From Acanthosepion lycidas (lineage: Eukaryota > Mollusca > Cephalopoda > Sepiida > Sepiidae): a stretch of DNA of 64,000 nucleotides. How positions within the stretch are numbered: position 1 is the stretch's first letter; the number at the start of each line of letters is the position of its first letter. Both the position numbers and the translations under genes were made by a program. A model generated the notes under the pieces. That model was not told the origin of the DNA and did not search any database. It was given only the letters and a program-made list of their open reading frames with translations. Positions 51,901 through 64,000 of this stretch are shown here, piece after piece. The stretch is from the NCBI GenBank assembly GCA_963932145.1, contig OZ010611.1, positions 56,739,292-56,803,291 of the forward strand, in the 5' to 3' direction.

Positions 51901-52203
51901 GCTAGGCCCCTTTTTAAATCTTGGTTGAAATTATTTTTCATTCTAATTCATAGAAATGCAGTAGCGTGCAATGGTGTCGTCTCATACAACAGTGAGTTAG
52001 GAGAAAAAATTTGTGGGCACAAAATGTGTGATCAGTGTCTTATTCTCTTCTGTTTGTGCCTTGTCTTTAGCTTTTTCTTCTATATTTAACTTTATGTAGA
52101 GGCTAGGCCACTTTCTAAATCTTGGTTGAAATTATTTTTCATTCTAATTCATAGAAATGGAGTAGCGTGCAATGGTGTCGTCTCATACAACAGTGAGATA
52201 GGA
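48918..52203. repeat. Satellite monomers without clear higher order
   Basis: About 16 monomers, mostly near consensus, with scattered private variants. Examples are GCGAGTGAAGAGAAG near 49380, GTGTAATCTC near 49564 and two-base losses in TTATTCTTTCTG near 50034 and 51238. Loss of the recurrent TAA (ATTTATC near 51278) opens an 84-codon frame that I do not regard as a gene. Nothing but satellite is seen. Confidence 0.75.
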
Positions 52204-54638
52204 GAAAAAATTTGTGGGCACAAAATGGGTGATCAGTGTCTTATTCTCTGCTGTTTGTGCCTTGTCTTTAGATTTTCTTCTATATTTAACTTTATGTAGA
52301 GGCTAGGCCCCTTTCTAAATCTTGGTTGAAATTATTTTTCATTCTAATTCATAGAAATGGAGTAGCGTGCAATGGTGTCGTTTCATACAACAGTGAGTTA
52401 GGAGAAAAAATTTGTGGGCACAAAATGGCTGATCAGTGTCTTATTCTCCTCTGTTTGTGCCTTGTCTTTAGCTTTTTCTTCTATATTTAACTTTATGTAG
52501 AAGCTAGGCCCCCCTCTAAATCTTGGTTGAAATTATTTTTCATTCTAATTCATAGAAATGGAGTAGCGTGCAATGGTGTCGTCTCATACAACAGTGAGTT
52601 AGGAGAAAAAATTTGTGGGCACAAAATGTCTGATCAGTGTCTTATTCTCCTCTGTTTGTGCCTTGTCTTTAGCTTTTTCTTCTATATTTAACTTTATGTA
52701 GAGGCTAGGCCTCCCTCTAAATCTTGGTTGAAATTATTTTTCATTCTAATTCATAGAAATGGAGTAGCGTGCAATGGTGTCGTCTCATACAACAGTGAGT
52801 TAGTAGAAAAATTTGTGGGCACAAAATGGGTGATCAGTGTCTTATTCTCTGCTGTTTGTGCCTTGTCTTTAGCTTTTTCTTTTATATTTAACTTTATGTA
52901 GAGGCTAGGCACCTTTCTAAATCTTGGTTGAAATTATTTTTCATTCTAATTCATAGAAATGGAGTAGCGTGCAATGATGTCGTCTCATACAACAGTGAGT
53001 TAGGAGAAAAAATTTGTTGGCACAAAATGGGTGATCAGTGTCTTATTCTCTGCTGTTTGTGCCTTGTCTTTAGCTTTTTCTTCTATATTTAACTTTATGT
53101 AGAGGCTAGGCAACTTTCTAAATCTTGGTTGAAATTATTTTTCATTCTAATTCATAGAAATGGAGTAGCGTGCAATGGTGTCGTCTCATACAACAGTGAG
53201 TTAGGAGAAAAAATTTGTGGGCACAAAATGAGTGATCAGTGTCTTATTCTCTTCTGTTTGTGCCTTGTCTTTAGCTTTTTCTTCTATATTTAACTTTATG
53301 TAGAGGCTAGACCCCCCTCTAAATCTTGGTTGAAATTATTTTTCATTCTAATTCATAGAAATGGAGTAACGTGCAATGGTGTCGTCTCATATAACAGTGA
53401 GTTAGGAGAAAAAATTTGTGCGCACAAAATGGGTGATCAGTGTCTTATTCTCTTCTGTTTGTGCCTTGTCTTTAGCTTTTTCTTCTATATTTAACTTTAT
53501 GTAGAGGCTTGGCCCCTTTTTAAATCTTGGTTGAAATTATTTTTCATTCTAATTCATAGAAATGCAGTAGCGTGCAATGGTGTCGTCTCATACAACAGTG
53601 AGTTAGGAGAAAAAAATTGTGGGCACAAAATGGGTGATTAGTGTCTTATTCTTTTCTGTTTGGGCCTTGTCTTTAGCTTTTCCTTCTATATGTAACTTTA
53701 TGTAGAGGCTAGGCCCCCGTCTAAATCTTGGTTGAAATTATTTTTCATTCTAATTCATAGAAATGTAGTAGCGTGCAATTGTGTCGTCTCATACAACAGT
53801 GAGTTAGTAGAAAAATTTGTGGGCACAAAATGGGTGATCAGTGTCTTATTCTCTTCTGTTTGTGCCTTGTCTTTAGCTTTTTCTTCTATATTTAACTTTA
53901 AGTAGAGGCTAGGCCCCCCTCTAAATCTTGGTTGAAATTATTTTTCATTCTAATTAATAGAAATGTAGTAGCGTGCAATGGTGTCGTCTCATACAACAGT
54001 GAGTTAGGAGAAAAAATTTGTGCGCACAAAATGGGTGATCAGTGTCTTATTCTCTTCTGTTTGTGCCTTGTCTTTAGCTTTTTCTTCTATATTTAACTTT
54101 ATGTAGAGGCTAGGCCCCTTTCTAAATCTTGGTTGAAATTATTTTTCATTCTAATTCATAGAAATGGAGTAGCGTGCAATGGTGTCGTCTCATACAACAG
54201 TGAGTTAGGAGAAAAAATTTGTGGGCACAAAATGGGTGATCAGTGACTTATTCTCTTCTGTTTGTGCCTTGTCTTTAGCTTTTTCTTCTATATTTAACTT
54301 TATGTAGAGGTTAGGCCCCTTTCTAAATCTTGGTTGAAATTATTTTTCTTTCTAATTCATAGAAATGGAGTAGCGTGCAATGGTGTTGTCTCATACAACA
54401 GTGAGTTAGGAGAAAAAATTTGTGGGCACAAAATGGGTGATGAGTGTCTTATTCTGTTCTGTTTGTGCCTTGTCTTTAGCTTTTTCTTCTATATTTAACT
54501 TTATGTAGAGGCTAGGCCCCTTTCTAAATCTTGTTTGAAATTATTTTTCATTCTAATTCATAGAAATGGAGTAGGGTGCAATGGTGTTGTCTCATACAAC
54601 AGTGAGTTAGGTGAAAAAATTTGTGGGCACAAAATGGG
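52204..54638. repeat. 12-monomer tandem duplication, copy 1
   Basis: Matches the following copy at an offset of 2,409 bp. Ordered markers: TTAGATTTTCTTC (52268), CGTTTCATAC, GTAGAAGCTAGG, AAATGTCTGATCAG, TCTTTTATATTT, GGCAACTTTC, GGAGTAACG, GGCTTGGCCCC, CTGTTTGGGCC with TATATGTAAC, GAAATGTAGTAGCGTGCAATT, TTTTCTTTCTAATT, ATTCTGTTCTG and GTTAGGTGAAAA. The left limit lies just after the mismatch at 52203/54612. Confidence 0.93.
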
Positions 54639-57067
54639 TGATCAGTGTCTTATTCTCTGCTGTTTGTGCCTTGTCTTTAGATTTTCTTCTATATTTAACT
54701 TTATGTAGAGGCTAGGCCCCTTTCTAAATCTTGGTTGAAATTATTTTTCATTCTAATTCATAGAAATGGAGTAGCGTGCAATGGTGTCGTTTCATACAAC
54801 AGTGAGTTAGGAGAAAAAATTTGTGGGCACAAAATGGCTGATCAGTGTCTTATTCTCCTCTGTTTGTGCCTTGTCTTTAGCTTTTTCTTCTATATTTAAC
54901 TTTATGTAGAAGCTAGGCCCCCCTCTAAATCTTGGTTGAAATTATTTTTCATTCTAATTCATAGAAATGGAGTAGCGTGCAATGGTGTCGTCTCATACAA
55001 CAGTGAGTTAGGAGAAAAAATTTGTGGGCACAAAATGTCTGATCAGTGTCTTATTCTCCTCTGTTTGTGCCTTGTCTTTAGCTTTTTCTTCTATATTTAA
55101 CTTTATGTAGAGGCTAGGCCTCCCTCTAAATCTTGGTTGAAATTATTTTTCATTCTAATTCATAGAAATGGAGTAGCGTGCAATGGTGTCGTCTCATACA
55201 ACAGTGAGTTAGTAGAAAAATTTGTGGGCACAAAATGGGTGATCAGTGTCTTATTCTCTGCTGTTTGTGCCTTGTCTTTAGCTTTTTCTTTTATATTTAA
55301 CTTTATGTAGAGGCTAGGCACCTTTCTAAATCTTGGTTGAAATTATTTTTCATTCTAATTCATAGAAATGGAGTAGCGTGCAATGATGTCGTCTCATACA
55401 ACAGTGAGTTAGGAGAAAAAATTTGTTGGCACAAAATGGGTGATCAGTGTCTTATTCTCTGCTGTTTGTGCCTTGTCTTTAGCTTTTTCTTCTATATTTA
55501 ACTTTATGTAGAGGCTAGGCAACTTTCTAAATCTTGGTTGAAATTATTTTTCATTCTAATTCATAGAAATGGAGTAGCGTGCAATGGTGTCGTCTCATAC
55601 AACAGTGAGTTAGGAGAAAAAATTTGTGGGCACAAAATGAGTGATCAGTGTCTTATTCTCTTCTGTTTGTGCCTTGTCTTTAGCTTTTTCTTCTATATTT
55701 AACTTTATGTAGAGGCTAGATCCCCCTCTAAATCTTGGTTGAAATTATTTTTCATTCTAATTCATAGAAATGGAGTAACGTGCAATGGTGTCGTCTCATA
55801 TAACAGTGAGTTAGGAGAAAAAATTTGTGCGCACAAAATGGGTGATCAGTGTCTTATTCTCTTCTGTTTGTGCCTTGTCTTTAGCTTTTTCTTCTATATT
55901 TAACTTTATGTAGAGGCTTGGCCCCTTTTTAAATCTTGGTTGAAATTATTTTTCATTCTAATTCATAGAAATGCAGTAGCGTGCAATGGTGTCGTCTCAT
56001 ACAACAGTGAGTTAGGAGAAAAAAATTGTGGGCACAAAATGGGTGATTAGTGTCTTATTCTTTTCTGTTTGGGCCTTGTCTTTAGCTTTTCCTTCTATAT
56101 GTAACTTTATGTAGAGGCTAGGCCCCCGTCTAAATCTTGGTTGAAATTATTTTTCATTCTAATTCATAGAAATGTAGTAGCGTGCAATTGTGTCGTCTCA
56201 TACAACAGTGAGTTAGTAGAAAAATTTGTGGGCACAAAATGGGTGATCAGTGTCTTATTCTCTTCTGTTTGTGCCTTGTCTTTAGCTTTTTCTTCTATAT
56301 TTAACTTTAAGTAGAGGCTAGGCCCCCCTCTAAATCTTGGTTGAAATTATTTTTCATTCTAATTAATAGAAATGTAGTAGCGTGCAATGGTGTCGTCTCA
56401 TACAACAGTGAGTTAGGAGAAAAAATTTGTGCGCACAAAATGGGTGATCAGTGTCTTATTCTCTTCTGTTTGTGCCTTGTCTTTAGCTTTTTCTTCTATA
56501 TTTAACTTTATGTAGAGGCTAGGCCCCTTTCTAAATCTTGGTTGAAATTATTTTTCATTCTAATTCATAGAAATGGAGTAGCGTGCAATGGTGTCGTCTC
56601 ATACAACAGTGAGTTAGGAGAAAAAATTTGTGGGCACAAAATGGGTGATCAGTGACTTATTCTCTTCTGTTTGTGCCTTGTCTTTAGCTTTTTCTTCTAT
56701 ATTTAACTTTATGTAGAGGTTAGGCCCCTTTCTAAATCTTGGTTGAAATTATTTTTCTTTCTAATTCATAGAAATGGAGTAGCGTGCAATGGTGTTGTCT
56801 CATACAACAGTGAGTTAGGAGAAAAAATTTGTGGGCACAAAATGGGTGATGAGTGTCTTATTCTGTTCTGTTTGTGCCTTGTCTTTAGCTTTTTCTTCTA
56901 TATTTAACTTTATGTAGAGGCTAGGCCCCTTTCTAAATCTTGTTTGAAATTATTTTTCATTCTAATTCATAGAAATGGAGTAGGGTGCAATGGTGTTGTC
57001 TCATACAACAGTGAGTTAGGTGAAAAAATTTGTGGGCACAAAATGGGTGATCAGTGTCTTATTCTCT
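54639..57067. repeat. 12-monomer tandem duplication, copy 2
   Basis: Follows copy 1 directly. The two copies share 54613-54658 as the junction overlap, a 46-bp interval within monomer positions 73-118 where exchange must have occurred. Similarity ends at 57067/54658. Across about 2.4 kb I saw one difference: C at 53312 against T at 55721 (AGACCCC and AGATCCC). It is the youngest event visible in the window. Confidence 0.93.
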
Positions 57068-60000
57068 TCTGTTTTTGCCTTGTCTTTAGCTTTTTCTTCT
57101 ATATTTAACTTTATGTAGAGGCTAGGCCCTCCTCTAAATCTTGGTCGAATTTATTTTTCATTCTAATTTATAGAAATGGAGTAGCGTGCAATGTTGACAT
57201 CTCATACAACTGTGAGGTAGGAGAAAAAATTTGTGTGCACAAAATGGGTGATCAGTGTCTTATTCTCTTCTGTTTGTACCTTGTCTTTACCTTTTTCTTA
57301 TATATTTAACATTCTGTAGATGCTAGGCCCCTTTCTAAATCTTGGTTGAAATTATTTTTCATTCTAATTAATAGAAATGGAGTAGCGTGCAATGGTGTTG
57401 TCTCATACAACAGTGAGTTAGGAGAAAAAATTTGTGTGCACAAAATGTGTGATCAGTGTCTTATTCTCTTCTGTTTGTGCCTTGTCTTTAGCTTTTTCTT
57501 CTATATTTAACTTTATGTAGAGGCTAGGCCCCTTTCTAAATCTTGGTTGAAATTATTTTTCATTCTAATTCATAGAAATGGAGTAGCGTGCAATGGTGTC
57601 ATCTCATACAACAGTGAGTTAGGAGAAAAAATTTGTGGGCACAAAATGGGTGATCAGTGTCTTATTCTCTTCTGTTTGTGCCTTGTCTTTAGCTTTTTCT
57701 TCTATATTTAACTTTATGTAGACTCTAGGCCTCCCTCTAAATCTTGGTTGAAATTATTTTTCATTCTAATTCATAGAAATGGAGTAGCGTGCAATGGTGT
57801 TGTCTCATACAACAGTGAGTTAGGAGAAAAAATTTGTGGGCACAAAATGGGTGATCAATGTCTTATTCTCTTCTGTTTGTGCCTTGTCTTTAGCTTTTTC
57901 TTCTATATTTAACTTTATGTAGAGGCTAGGCCTCCCTCTAAATCTTGGTTGAAATTATTTTTCATTCTAATTCATAGAAATGGAGTAGTGTGCAATGGTG
58001 TTGTCTCATACAACAGTGAGTTAGGAGAAAAAATTTGTGTGCACAAAATGGGTGATCAGTGTCTTATTCTCTTCTGTTTGTGCCTTGTCTTTAGCTTTTT
58101 CTTCTATATTTAACTTTATGTAGAGGCTAGGCCCCTTTCTAAATCTTGGTTGAAATTATTTTTCATTCTAATTCATAGAAATGGAGTAGGGTGCAATGGT
58201 GTTGTCTCATACAACAGTGAGTTAGGAGAAAAAATTTGTGGGCACAAAATGGCTGATCAGTGTCTTATTCTCCTCTGTTTGTGCCTTGTCTTTAGCTTTT
58301 TCTTCTATATTTAACTTTATGTAGAGGCTAGGCCTCCCTCTAAATCTTGGTTGAAATTATTTTTCATTCTAATTCATAGAAATGGAGTAACGTGCAATGG
58401 TGTCGTCTCATATAACAGTGAGTTAGGAGAAAAAATTTGTGCGCACAAAATGGGTGATCAGTGTCTTATTCTCTGCTGTTTGTGCCTTGTCTTAAGCTTT
58501 TTCTTCTATATTTAACTTTATGTAGAGGCTAGGCCCCTTTCTAAATCTTGGTTGAAATTATTTTTCATTCTAATTCATAGAAATGGAGTAGTGTGCAATG
58601 GTGTCGTCTCATACAACAGTGAGTTAGGAGAAAAAATTTGTGTGCACAAAATGGGTGATCAGTGTCTTATTCTCTTCTGTTTGTGCCTTGTATTTAGCTT
58701 TTTCTTCTATATTTAACTTTATGTAGAGGCTAGGCCCCCCTCTAAATCTTGGTTGAAATTATTTTTCATTCTAATTCATAGAAATGGAGTAGCGTGCAAT
58801 GGTGTCGTCTCATACAACAGTCAGTTAGTAGAAAAAATTTGTGGACACAAAATGGGTGATCAGAGTCTTATTCTCTTCTGTTTGTGCCTTGTCTTTAGCT
58901 TTTTCTTCTATATTTAACATTATGTAGAGGCTAGGCCCCCCTCTAAATCTTGGTTGAAATTATTTTTCATTCTAATTAATAGAAATGGAGTAGCGTGCAA
59001 TGGTGTTGTCAAATACAACAGTGAGTTAGGAGAAAAAATTTGTGGGCACAAAATGTGTGATCAGTGTCTTATCCTCTTCTGTTTGTGCCTTGTCTTTAGC
59101 TTTTTCTTCTATATTTAACTTTATGTAGAGGCTAGGCCCCTTTCTAAATCTTGGTTGAAATTATTTTTCATTCTAATTCATAGAAATGGAGTCGCGTGCA
59201 ATGGTGTTGTCTCATACAACAGTGAGTTAGGAGAAAAAATTTGTGGGCACAAAATGGGTGATCAGTGTCTTATTCTCTTCTGTTTGTGCCTTGTCTTTAG
59301 CTTTTTCTTCTATATTTAATTTTATGTAGAGGCTAGGCCTCTTTCTAAATCTTGGTTGAAATTATTTTTCATTCTAATTCATAGAAATGGAGCAGCGTGC
59401 AATGGTGTTGTCTCATACAACAGTGAGTTAGGAGAAAAAATTTGTGGGCACAAAATGGGTGATCAGTGTCTTATTCTCTTCTGTTTGTGCCTTGTCTTTA
59501 GCTTTTTCTTCTATATTTAACTTTATGTAGAGGCTAGGCCCCCCTCTAAATCTTGGTTGAAATTATTTTTCGTTCTAATTAATAGAAATGGAGTAGCGTG
59601 CAATGGTGTTGTCTCATACAACAGTGAGTTAGGAGAAAAAATTTGTGGGCACAAAATGGGTGATCAGTGTCTTATTCTCTTCTGTTTGTGCCTTGTCTTT
59701 AGCTTTTTCTTCTATATTTAACTTTATGTAGAGGCTAGGCCCCCCTCTAAATCTTCGTTGAAATTATTTTTCATTCTAATTAATAGAAATGGAGTAGCGT
59801 GCAATGGTGTCGTCTCATACAACAGTGAGTTAGGAGAAAATATTTGTGGGCACAAAATCGGTGATCAGTGTCTTATTCTCTTCTGTTTGTGCCTGGTCTT
59901 TAGCTTTCTCTTCTATATTTAACTTTATGTAGATGCTAGGCCCCTTTCTAAATCTTGGTTGAAATTATTTTTCATTCTAATTCATAGAAATGGAGTAGCG

Positions 60001-63000
60001 TGCAATAGTGTCGTGTCATACAACAGTGAGTTAGGAGAAAAAATGTGTGGGCACAAAATGGGTGATCAGTGTCTTATTCTCTTCTGTTTGTGCCTTGTCT
60101 TTAGCTTTTTCTTCTATATTTAACTTTATGTAGAGGCTAGGCCCCACTCTAAATCTTGGTTGAAATTATTTTTCATTCTAATTCATAGAAATGGAGTAGC
60201 GTGCAATAGTGTCGTCTCATAAAACAGTGAGTTAGTAGAAAAATTTGTGGGCACAAAATGGGTGATCAGTGTCTTATTCTCTTCTGTTTGTGCCTTGTCT
60301 TTAGGTTTTTCTTCTATATTTAACTTTATGTAGAGGCTAGGCCCCCCTCAAAATCTTGGTTGAAATTATTTTTCATTCTAATTAATAGAAATGGAGTAGC
60401 ATGCAATGGTGTCGTCTCATACAACAGTGAGTTAGGAGAAAAAATTTGTGGGCACAAAATGGGTGATCAGTGTCTTATTCTCTTCTGTTTGTGCGTTGTC
60501 TTTAGCTTTTTCTTCTATATTTAACTTTATGTAGAGTCTAGGCCCCTTTCTAAATCTTGGTTGAAATTATTTTTCATTCTAATTCATAGAAATGGAGTAC
60601 CGTGCAATGGTGTTGTCTCATACAACAGTGAGTTAGGAGAAAAAATTTGTGGGCACAAAATGGGTGATCAGTGTCTTATTCTCTTCTGTTTGTGCCTTGT
60701 CTTTAGCTTTTTCTTCTATATTTAACTTTATGTAGAGGCTAGGCCCCTTTGTAAATCTTGGTTGAAATTATTTTTCATTCTAATTCATAGAAATGGAGTA
60801 GCGTGCAATGGTGTCGTCTCATAAAACAGTGAGTTAGTAGAAAAATTTGTGGGCACAAAATGGATGATCAGTGTCTTATTCTCTTCTGTTTGTGCCTTGT
60901 CTTTAGCTTTTTCTTCTATATTTAACTTTAAGTAGAGGCTAGGCCCCCCTCTAAATCTTGGTTGAAATTATTTTTCATTCTAATTCATAGAAATGGAGTA
61001 GCGTGCAATGGTGTCGTCTCATACAACAGTGAGTTAGGAGAAAAAATTTGTGGGCACAAAATGGGTGATGAGTGTCTTATTCTCTTCTGTTTGTGCCTTG
61101 TCTTTAGCTTTTTCTTCTATATTTAAATTTATGTAGAGGCTAGGCCACTTTCTAAATCTTGGTTGAAATTATTTTTCATTCTAATTCATAGAAATGGAGT
61201 AGCGTGCAATGGTGTCGTGTCATACAACAGTGAGTTGGGAGAAAAAATTTGTGGGCACGAAATGGGTGTTCAGTGTCTTATTCTCTTCTGTTTGTGCCTT
61301 GTCTTTAGCTTTTTCTTCTATATTCAACTTTATGTAGAGGCTAGGCCCCCCTCTAAATCTTGGTTGAAATTATTTTTCATTCTAATTAATAGAAATGGAG
61401 GATCGTGCAATGGTGTTGTCTCATACAACAGTGAGTTAGGAGAAAAAATTTGTGGGCACAAAATGGGTGATCAGTGTCTTATTCTCTTCTATTTGTGCCT
61501 TGTCTTTAGCTTTTTCTTCTATATTTAACTTTATGTAGAGGCTAGGCCTCTTTCTAAATCTTGGTTGAAATTATTTTTCATTCTAATTCATAGAAATGGA
61601 GTAGCGTGGAATGGTGTTGTCTCATACAACAGTGAGTTAGGAGAAAAAATTTGTGGGCACAAAATGGGTGATCAGTGTCTTATTCTCTTCTGTTTGCGCC
61701 TTGTCTTTAGCTTTTTCTTCTATATTTAACTTTATGTAGAGGCTAGGCCCCCCTCTAAATCTTGGTTGAAATTATTTTTCATTCTAATTCATAGAAATGG
61801 AGTAGCGTGCAATGGTGTCGTCTCATACAACAGTGAGTTAGGAGAAAAAATTTGTGGGCACAAAATGGGTGATGAGTGTCTTATTCTCTTCTGTTTGTGC
61901 CTTGTCTTTAGCTTTTTCTTCTATATTTAAATTTATGTAGAGGCTAGGCCACTTTCTAAATCTTGGTTGAAATTATTTTTCATTCTAATTCATAGAAATG
62001 GAGTAGCATGCAATGGTGTCGTGTCATACAACAGTGAGTTGGGAGAAAAAATTTGTGGGCACGAAATGGGTGATCAGTGTCTTATTCTCTTCTGTTTGTG
62101 CCTTGTTATTAGCTTTTTCTTCTATATTTAACTTTATGTAGAGGCTAGGCCCCTTTCTAAATCTTGGTTGAAATTATTTTTCATTCTAATTCATAGAAAT
62201 GGAATAGCGTGCAATGGTGTCGTCTAATAAAACAGTGAGTTAGTAGAAAAATTTGTGGGCACAAAATGGGTGAACAGTGTCTTATTCTCTTCTGTTTGTG
62301 CCTTGTTTTTAGCTTTTTCTTCTATATTTAAGTTTAAGTAGAGTCTAGGCCCCCCTCTAAATCTTGGTTGAAATTATTTTTCATTCTAATTAATAGAAAT
62401 GGAGTAGCGTGCAATGGTGTTGTCTCATACAACAGTGAGTTAGGAGAAAAAATTTGTGGGCACAAAATGAGTGATCAGTGTCTTATTCTCTTCTGTTTGT
62501 GCCTTGTCTTTAGCTTTTTCTTCTATATTTAACTTTATGTAGAGGCTAGACCCCCCTCTAAATCTTGGTTGAAATTATTTTTCATTCTAATTAATAGAAA
62601 TGGAGTAGCGTGCAATGGTGTCGTCTCATACAACTGTGAGTTAGGAGAAAAAATTTGTGGGCACAAAATGGGTGATCAGTGTCTTATGCTCTTCTGTTTG
62701 TGCCTTGTCTTTAGCTTTTTCTTCTATATTTAACATTATGTAGAGGCTAGGCCCCCCTCTAAATCTTGGTTGAAATTATTTTTCATTCTAATTCATAGAA
62801 ATGTAGTAGCGTGCAATGGTGTCGTCTCATACAACAGTGAGTTAGGAGAAAAAATTTGTTGGCACAAAGTGGGTGATCAGTGTTTTATTCTCTTCTGTTT
62901 GTGCCTTGTCTTTAGCTTTTTCTTCTATATTTAACTTTATGTAGAGGCTAGGCCCCCCTCTAAATCTTGGTTGAAATTATTTTTCATTCTAATTCGTAGA

Positions 63001-63982
63001 AATGGAGTAGCGTTCAATGGTGTCGTCTCATACAACAGTGAGTTAGGAGAAAAAATGTGTGGGCACAAAATGGGTGATCAGTGGCTTATTCTCTGCTGTT
63101 TGTGCCTTGTCTTTAGCTTTTTCTTCTATATTTAACTTTATGTAGAGGCTAGGCCCTTTTCTAAATCTTGGTTGAAATTATTTTTCATTCTAATTCATAG
63201 GAATGGAGTAGCGAGCAATGGTGTCGTCTCATACAACAGTGAGTTAGGAGTAAAAATTTGTGGGCACAAAATGGGTGATCAGTGTCTTATTCTCTGCTGT
63301 TTGTGCCTTGTCTTTAGCTTTTTCTTCTATATTTAACTTTATGTAGAGGCTAGGCACCTTTCTAAATCTTGGTTGAAATTATTTTTCATTCTAATTCATA
63401 GAAATGGAGTAGCGTGCAATGGTGTCGTCTCATACAACAGTGAGTTAGGAGAAAAAATTTGTGGGCACAAAATGAGTGATCAGTGTCTTATTCTCTTCTG
63501 TTTGTGCCTTGTCTTTAGCTTTTTCTTCTATATTTAACTTTATGTAGAGGCTAGACCCCCCTCTAAATCTTGGTTGAAATTATTTTTCATTCTAATTCAT
63601 AGAAATGGAGTAGCGTGCAATGGTGTCGTCTCATATAACAGTGAGTTAGGAGAAAAAATTTGTGCGCACAAAATGGGTGATCAGTGTCTTATTCTCTTCT
63701 GTTTGTGCCATGTCTTTAGCTTTTTCTTCTATATTTAAATTTATGTAGAGGCTAGGCCCCCCCAATAAATCTTGGTTGAAATTATTTTTCATTCTAATTA
63801 ATAGAAATGGAGTTGCGTGCAATGGTGTCGTCTCATACAACTGTGAGTTAGGAGAAAAAATTTGTGGGCACAAAATGGGTGATCAGTGTCTTATGCTCTT
63901 CTGTTTGTGCCTTGTCTTTAGGTTTTTCTTCTATATTTAACTTTATGTAGAGGCTAGGCCCCCCTCTAAAACTTGGTTGAAA
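57068..63982. repeat. Relatively homogeneous satellite monomers
   Basis: About 34 monomers close to consensus, many with GTGTTGTCTC in place of GTGTCGTCTC, which removes one CpG. A four-monomer duplication of 804 bp links 60968 to about 61290 with 61772 to about 62094, marked by GGTGATGAGTG, TTTAAATTTATG, GGCCACTTTC and GTCGTGTCATAC with CACGAAATGG. Monomers near 62.4-63.9 kb resemble those near 50.6-51.2 kb and 53.1-53.5 kb. No gene is seen. Confidence 0.78.
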
Positions 63983-64000
63983 TTATTTTTCATTCTAATT
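63983..64000. repeat. Partial monomer at the window end (18 bp)
   Basis: The last 18 bases are the first 18 of the monomer, so the array continues beyond the window. Base 1 of the window also begins at a monomer start by my numbering, and nothing shows a boundary on that side either. Confidence 0.95.

Larger units (their letters stand above)
1..64000. repeat. 201-bp satellite array, about 318 monomers, all head to tail
   Basis: The motif TTATTTTTCATTCTAATT recurs every 199-202 bases from base 1 to base 63983, always on the same strand. My counted consensus is exactly 201 bp with 74 G/C (about 37%). Constant landmarks are TAGAAATGGAGTAGCG (21-36), GTCTCATACAAC (49-60), the A6T3 tract (74-82), TGATCA (99-104), CTTTTTCTTCTATATTTAAC (141-160) and TTATGTAGAGGCTAGG (162-177). 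Frequent variant sites are CAT/AAT near 19-21, the stretch 58-70, the length of the A run, and CCCCCTC against CCTTTC near 178-184. The one TGATCA per unit predicts a 201-bp ladder with BclI or GATC-cutting enzymes. No foreign insertion interrupts the array and both window ends lie inside it, so the true length is unknown. Centromeric or other heterochromatic location is inference; the family is not one I recognise. Confidence 0.98.

Noticed and set aside
1-64000. CRISPR array
   Set aside because: There are no unique spacers between short constant repeats; the whole 201-bp unit repeats and variants are shared among units.
1-64000. Transposon, LINE, SINE or LTR element as source or insertion
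   Set aside because: I saw no terminal repeats, target-site duplications, poly-A ends, or recognisable transposase or reverse transcriptase motifs. The sequence never leaves the satellite.
1-64000. rRNA or 5S gene array, tRNA clusters, telomere repeats
   Set aside because: A 201-bp tandem period can suggest 5S units, but no 5S internal promoter, conserved stem sequence or tRNA box pair is present. No run of telomere-type hexamers or heptamers was seen.

Overview
The window is one uninterrupted block of satellite DNA. From base 1 to base 64000 it is made of about 318 head-to-tail copies of a single 201-bp monomer, all in the same orientation. I found no unique sequence, no transposon, no RNA gene and no convincing protein gene. 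I number the monomer from the first T of the motif TTATTTTTCATTCTAATT, which falls at base 1; this phase is arbitrary. My hand-built consensus is about 37% GC with two common CpGs. In order it has an A6T3 tract (positions 74-82), a TGATCA palindrome (99-104), a pyrimidine-rich stretch (about 106-150), TATATTTAAC (151-160) and a C-rich segment (178-184). An array this long with nested higher-order structure points to a eukaryotic nuclear genome, in centromeric, pericentromeric, subtelomeric or knob-type heterochromatin. The look is compatible with a plant, but I do not recognise the family and cannot name the organism.

Layout. 1-2.7 kb: a seven-monomer higher-order repeat (1,406 bp), about 1.8 copies. 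2.7-5.7 kb: mixed monomers. 5.7-15.8 kb: a 24-monomer block (4,819 bp) followed by its direct copy, which is two monomers longer (5,220 bp). 15.8-22.1 kb: two related 15-monomer segments offset by 3,005 bp, plus a piece shared with the 13 kb region. 22.1-22.7 kb: two 228-bp monomers carrying a small internal triplication. 22.7-32.1 kb: a mosaic with 4-, 5-, 7-, 9-, 10-, 11- and 27-monomer offsets. 32.1-43.3 kb: another mosaic, with a five-monomer unit repeated 2,091 bp apart and one 81-bp remnant monomer holding a short inverted segment. 43.3-48.9 kb: a six-monomer repeat (1,206 bp). 48.9-52.2 kb: monomers without a clear higher order. 52.2-57.1 kb: a 12-monomer, 2,409-bp tandem duplication in which I saw a single base difference. 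57.1-64 kb: fairly homogeneous monomers with one four-monomer duplication.

Nothing here works as a gene system. The content is a record of unequal exchange, segmental duplication, gene conversion and small replication errors acting on one satellite. The monomer is 3 x 67 bases, so reading frames stay in register between neighbouring copies, and chance loss of one recurrent stop gives ORFs of 80-145 codons. I reject these as genes. The most useful observations are the very young 2.4-kb duplication, the 24-monomer duplication with a two-monomer difference, the 81-bp and 228-bp aberrant monomers, the regional restriction of one monomer subfamily, and a possible clustering of exchange points in the central part of the monomer. 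All offsets and identities were read by eye; boundaries marked approximate may be wrong by some tens of bases.
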